Source of the DNA: Phorcus lineatus
Lineage: Eukaryota > Mollusca > Gastropoda > Trochida > Trochidae
DNA: 64,000 nt
Assembly (NCBI GenBank): GCA_921293015.1
Contig: OV121092.1
Coordinates: forward strand, 30,945,764-31,009,763
Direction: 5' to 3'
The first letter of the stretch is position 1. Each line of letters begins with the position of its first letter. This document shows positions 58,455 through 64,000 of this stretch, one piece after another. Position numbers and translations under genes: made by a program. The notes under the pieces are model-generated. The model did no database searches and was not told the DNA's origin. It saw only the letters and a list, made by a program, of their open reading frames with translations.

Positions 58455-61071
58455 TAGAAATAATGATAATAGTAACAAAAGTTATAATAAAACACGCTAC
58501 TAACAGTAAGGATTCAGCAATATGTCTTAATCCTTGATGAAGCATATTTTTTCCAAACATGACAGAAATTCTAAGTGCAGCTATTATATGTTTTATTAAA
58601 CGGCAAAGGAAATCCAGGAAGTAATAACACGATTAGAATTGTTCAGCGGTATGCCTTATGGGTTGTCAACATGAATTGGAAATTCAATTCAAAGTGGTAA
58701 CTTCAAAGAAACCTTTCGCTTTGTCTGAATTTAAGTTAGTCTTGTGAGGAAAACTGGCAAATACAAGCAAAGGAAAATACAAATTGATTCCTATTTACAT
58801 TCTGAAAAGCTCATCCAAGAGATATTCGAAAAACAGCTAAAGCTATCTGAGGTTATAATGATAAAATGATATATACCAGAGCCTTCGTGACTTTTATTCA
58901 TTAAACCGATCAAGGGAAGCGTTTTCAAAAGTGTTTAACCTATGAAGGGAAGTATTTTATCAGAAGGAACTCAATACCAACACCACTATGACACATGTGA
59001 CCAGCTTCTTCAATACACCTTTTCTCGATAACAACATCTTTAATGTGAAGTTTACCGTGTGGAAGGAGTATGCATATATTCCGAATTTTACAATAAAGAC
59101 GTTATCCAACAAATGTTGTCTTCCTTATGTATACTACCTCTAAATGCATGTGTAAGGCCTCGCTCTTCATTCAAACAATACAGACACTAAACATTTTCAA
59201 ATATAATTAAACATCCTATGTAACCAACTATCTCTCAGATACAGATTTTATCTCCAAATATTATAAGATCACTCTTTTGCTGATTAACACGCTTTATACA
59301 GATTCTAAGCATGTGTTCAAAAACATGAGATGATAATTCCTAAAGACATTAATCTAAACTACCAGATGCTTGCAAATGAGCTTGAGCACGATAACATTGA
59401 TAAAGTTCTTATTGCAGTCCTCATATAAGCCATGCAGGATCAGGGTGTATATTTTGCTATAATATTTCAATTTTGTTATAAAAAATAAAATAAAATAATG
59501 AATGTTATTTTCGAATCTTTAATATAAAAGTGTGCACACGTGGTTCAATGATACAATAATGGAAACGATATAATATGCTACAGGCATTTAGAGTCTTTGA
59601 AATATCAACAAGTTAAACTAAACTAATTACTAACTAAACTAACTGATTAATCAGAACAGATCTTCGTGATAAAGTCGTATAGTGATTAAACAGTAAACAG
59701 TGATTAAAGTAAACAGATACATTTTAACCGATGAGAAATATATAAATATACGCTGAGATTACAGTTTTAAAAACATATTTTTGTCCACCTATTGACATAA
59801 TTTTACAGAAGTGTTTTGATACTTGAAATTAGAGATATATCAATGTAAACAACCAATGCAGTTAAGTTCACAACATTCTTGATATGAATATGATTTCCTT
59901 GTGGTTGGTGGTGGGTATGTAAGAACCACAAAGAAGATCAACCATTCTGACAAATGGAAGTCGTCGTCGATCCTTTTTTCAATTATGCTTTTACTTCGCT
60001 TTTTGTATAACTTACTGTGGTGATTTGACACTGATTATGATAAATAAACCAAGAGGAATCTACAATGACAGAATACGCATGTATGAAATATGCGCCTTGA
60101 GTAAATTATCATTAGAGCAGATCCGTTTTTTTCTATGTGACCATGAAGATCAATATTTGTCGTATAAAATTGTCTTAGAATAACGGATGTCAGGTTATCC
60201 AGAAGCTTGTAAAAGTTAAGAACGCTAACTTTCATCGCAGGGTTTAAGATGATATATATAACGAGCTGTTATATTTAAAGTAAGAACCATATATTGAAAA
60301 TAGATTCTCTGTTTTTTCCACGAAAAATGATTGTTACAAAACAATTTCAAATGTCTAATGCCATAAAGTTAGATGCATATTGGCATGACACCAACTAAAT
60401 CTTAATCAAACAACTCAAGATTACATCTAGCAGGCAAAACAAGGGCAAAGGCACGTGAACAGATATAATGACATTTCAGATTCTTAGATAAAGAATTTGT
60501 TTCGGAATGTACATTTTTATGAAGAAATCTAAATGGTTATTTACTTTTAACGTTTTGTCGTTTAATCATAGTTGAAATGTATGAACTAAAAGGCAACGGA
60601 AATTGAAATGTTATCTACATATTCCTTAACAAATTGGGAGTTTGAATTGAAGATATGGTAACTCTACGGCTCCTAAAGAGGAACATCAACATCATGCCCC
60701 TTAAAATCAATGTTTGTCTCTATAGAAAGTACAACTATATGTGGCACTTTCTATGAATGATATTGGATCACGTTTAAAGTAATCTATTATTAAAGTTCCA
60801 AATGTTCTTTTTTTACCGATAACATCTCCTAAAAATGATTGTGATTCAAAAACACTTTCGCAAAAACAACTTAAAATGTTTCGATGTTATCACAACTAAT
60901 GAATGAACACTTTATCAAAAGTTTTTAATCTATATTGATGTTTTATAAAATCATTTCAATGTGGTCATATATTTAGTACGATCCTAAGTTTAACAATCCT
61001 TATAATACGTGCAGGGACAGAAAATCACAGTAACACAGTCTTTGTTTAACGTGTCTAAACTTTAAATAGAG
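58455..61071. other. gene-free interval
   Basis: AT-rich, with no supported gene. Short similarity of 60715-60815 to 55200-55310 (AAGTTCCAAATGT and flanks) hints at a further piece of the old duplication, but too weak to call. Confidence 0.45.
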
Positions 61072-61450
61072 ATTATTACCCGAGGCAGTGTGTCATATGA
61101 CTTTTACGAAACGAGTGTGAATTTTTGTATTACCCGAGCGAGAGCGAGAGTTATACACAAATTCGCACGAGTTTCATAAAAGTCATATGACACACTTCCA
61201 AGGGTAATCATTTCTTATTTATTATTACCGATTCTATTCAATTAACAATGCACTGAAATATTAAGAAGACGGCCTGCTTCCTTTGCGGCGGCCCGCTAGT
61301 GTGACGTCGCGAACAATGGTTTTATGACGTCACCGAAGATGTAATACGGTAACTCGCGCTGAAACAATCGTTGCTAGGCAAAAGTGATATGTGCACATGT
61401 GCTCATATTGAAAATATGTCACCGCTTATGAATAAACATATGGGTAATAA
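61072..61450. mobile_element. MITE J with strong subterminal hairpin
   Basis: Outer ends TTATTACCC and GGGTAATAA are inverted. The first 140 bp form a long hairpin: left arm 61074-61131 (ATTACCCGAGGCAGTGTGTC, ATATGACTTTTACGAAACG) against right arm 61152-61212. The rest is unusually GC-rich for the window (GACGTCGCGAACAATGG, GACGTCACCG). Non-coding; single copy here, so limits are provisional. Confidence 0.65.
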
Positions 61451-62518
61451 ATACTTATAACACATATATAGACATTCGATCCTTTTTCTCACGGTTGGTA
61501 ACAATTATGCATAAGATTTTAAAGCGTCTGTTTCCCTTGGTAAATACTGTTCAAGTATAAAGTTGAATTAGTCTAAACTGGAAATATTTACATAGAATTT
61601 GAAGTTTCTTGTCAACTTGAATTATTCAATTAGTCAAATGTCTGTAGTGATTGCTTGTAAATCAAATCTATCTTCCTTTTTGCATGTCTGGATTTTATCG
61701 GATCTGCGGACGGATAAGAAATAACATTTTCTTTGTGAAATATTCATAGTATTTACTTGCAGAAGGCGATGTGAACAAAGATATACATGAAAAATAGAGA
61801 ATGGTGTGTATATATCATAAAGAATATAGAATATATGTATATAAATATATATATCACTCTTTTGTATCTACACACGTCAATGCTTTCACTTACAATGGTA
61901 TATGTGATTTTACTGGTGAAAATTCTTATTGGAATTGAACAAATACGGGATTCGAATAGAAATATGTAATAAAGAAAATTGAGACCAGACCTTTCTCCAA
62001 AGAAAAATATATGACGCAACTCTTGAAGAAAACATCGTCGTTAAACTGTAAATTTCTTTGCAGATATACACCGACTGAAACGTCAATCAACTAGCGAGGA
62101 AATGAAACAGGCTTAACTTCTTCGTGTAATTTACGTTCAAAACAGGAAATCCTATATGCTTGAAGATTTGAAAAGCTTTAATTTCTCAAAAAAAACGATT
62201 TGGCAAAGAAAACAATTCGTTTCTCCTAATATTTTCTGGCAGTTTCTTTTTGCCATTATTATCCTTCTGCAGTGAATGGGAAAAATAAGTTTCGCAATAA
62301 AAATAGTCATAAAATATCACAAAGTTATTATTATGTAATCTAGTAATATATCATCTATGCTTGGGTTCACATTTCGATAAAAAAGATTAATTTACGTTAA
62401 CGATAAACGATTTGATAAAGAGTTAATTAGAAACTTGATTTTTCATATATACGATAGCATTCCTGACACATCGTCTTTGTGTAATACGATAAACACCTCT
62501 ATCAAAAATTTCATTTTG
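61451..62518. other. gene-free interval
   Basis: AT-rich; frames at 61753-62019 and its complement are low-complexity. Confidence 0.45.
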
Positions 62519-62526
62519 GATAGGAG

Positions 62527-62984
62527 CATTTTCTCCCAACAGAGGTAGCTCCGTCATCAATTCCTATGCAACCTCTGTCTTGATACGAAGGTTTCTTGGG
62601 CGTCAGGCAGTTTCCTTAACGGGACAATATTACAACGTTAACTACCTGGCAATAATTCAGACAATGAAAACACCGAAAGCATGAAAAGCTTATTTGTTGT
62701 CATATAAGCCTATGCAATGATGCAGTCCCAAGATGAGGCGCATGTGTTCTGTAAAGACGACTGTAAGTGCAAAGTGCATATTCGAATAAAGTTTACCTGT
62801 TTTAAAGCTTCCGGAAATAACTTAGGCGATTGGAATTTGAACTTTTGAAACGGCGTCGCTGATTGCACAACTAACTTTGATTGCATCCAAACAGCGGGCT
62901 ACATTTCGTCCACGAGAAACCTTCGGATTAAGACAGAGATTGTATAGGAATTTATGACGGAGCTATATCTGTGGGGTGAGAATG
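62527..62984 (+). mobile_element. hAT-type MITE family B, copy 4
   Basis: 458 bp, the reference copy for the family. Ends CATTTTCTCCCAACAGAGG and its complement; an exact 8-bp target-site duplication GATAGGAG lies at 62519-62526 and 62985-62992. Non-coding. Confidence 0.93.
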
Positions 62985-62992
62985 GATAGGAG

Positions 62993-64000
62993 TGGCTCCG
63001 TAGTAATATGTCACTATGCATTATATAACCGGAATTCGGTAGCTAGCTCCAATCTGTCCATATCTGTTCTGCTATTTTCATACATGTCTAAATTTGAGTT
63101 TTCAACGGATTTTGTGCTTACATCAAATCATGAAGCAAAAAACATAACAAATGCACGGACAGGACTGTCATTGAAAATGTTTCACAATGGAGACAAATTG
63201 TCGGGTAACCTTTTACAAATATATCATGATATTGTTACTGTAAGGTGTAAGTATTGAAATTGGACGGTTTAATGTCGAACTTTTGCCGTCAAACGTATTG
63301 TTTATCCTTTGTACAGATATTCCTACAACAAACGTTTCTGAACTTTTATCAGTCGAGTAAAGCAGTAAAAAAAGAGTTCTTGAGAAAACTAGAAATCAAT
63401 GATGGCGCGAAATAAGTGAGTGAGTGTGCAATTCATGTTAAATAATTCATTATCTTATTTGACAAATTCGATAACAAATTACAACAGTACATAATTGTTC
63501 ATAATTTGTGGAGTGATGTCTTTATGTGAAATCACATCAATTCATTGTTCCTACAGTTTTCAATATCAAAGACAGAAACATCTAAATCTTTGTTTTATGT
63601 GAAAATAGTACTTGAAAGTCCTTTTTAATGATCTTTTGATGAATACAAATGAACCTGCAGTGCTTTAAAATCAGTTCATTAAAATCGAATGTGTTCAAAT
63701 ATCTTTCCTCATCTTTTAATATTAGTTATTTTATTTTCTGGTGGAAGCTCCCTTTATAAAGTGAAGTATTTTGTATCCAATTAGGACAACAGGGGCAACA
63801 CTTTTTAGATTATTGAGGTCGTTTCCTCTCAACTTAACCTTACAAGTAGAAATTTTACATATATGTCCAAGACTCATTTGCAAGAGCTTTTTTATAACTA
63901 TGAATTCATGACTCTAATGATATTGTTTTAAAAAACGCGGGTTTCAGCCATAAAACCTCATTTTTATTCATCTTCTCCAAAAAACACAACGACAAATAAA
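62993..64000. other. gene-free interval
   Basis: No supported gene. The 93-residue frame from 62976 starts inside the MITE end and has no recognised domain. Confidence 0.45.

Noticed and set aside
58279-58560. 93-residue minus-strand frame
   Set aside because: Its C-terminal half is MITE A sequence, and the same peptide appears from the copy at 51.3 kb.

Overview
The window is AT-rich animal DNA with almost no dense coding. It is most likely from a mollusc. The evidence is several tRNA-derived SINEs carrying the 3' domain (…GCGGCGTTAAAC… followed by an ACTC/TCACC-type tail) that is typical of molluscan SINEs, a DUF6589-family zinc-finger gene of the kind that is multi-copy in molluscs and cnidarians, and a Penelope-like retroelement with hammerhead ribozymes. 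No bacterial genes, rRNA genes, functional tRNA genes or CRISPR arrays were seen. The organism call is an inference.

Layout. 0-31 kb is gene-empty and holds scattered repeats: hAT-type MITEs (about 0.3 and 7.8-8.2 kb), two non-LTR retrotransposon tails (about 2.9 and 13.0 kb), SINE copies (4.1, 16.3 and 22.8 kb), a TTAA-flanked MITE (12.1 kb) and a near-perfect fold-back element (14.2 kb). 31.74-33.47 kb is a 17-unit, 102-bp tandem array that mimics a 383-residue reading frame. 34.5-41.9 kb has two SINEs with clean target-site duplications, MITE copies and an old diverged segmental duplication. 42.8-44.75 kb is a large inverted repeat made of two head-to-head Penelope-like 3' ends. Each arm encodes a GIY-YIG endonuclease and an intact hammerhead ribozyme core.

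46.5-50.3 kb (minus strand) is the only convincing cellular-type gene. It has two exons joined in phase 0 across a 913-bp intron. Exon 1 encodes a Cys-rich treble-clef-like domain. Exon 2 encodes a DUF6589 region with an embedded C2H2 finger. A divergent, frameshifted plus-strand C2H2 fragment lies just upstream (50.8-51.2 kb). 51-64 kb returns to repeats: MITEs, nested SINEs, a LINE tail, a second TTAA MITE, and further pieces of the segmental duplication.

How it works together: there is no operon-like logic. The window records layered mobile-element activity: SINE into SINE, MITE with later tandem duplication of its end, and a Penelope head-to-head insertion. One potentially expressed DUF6589 gene sits inside it, and its own origin may be transposon-related.
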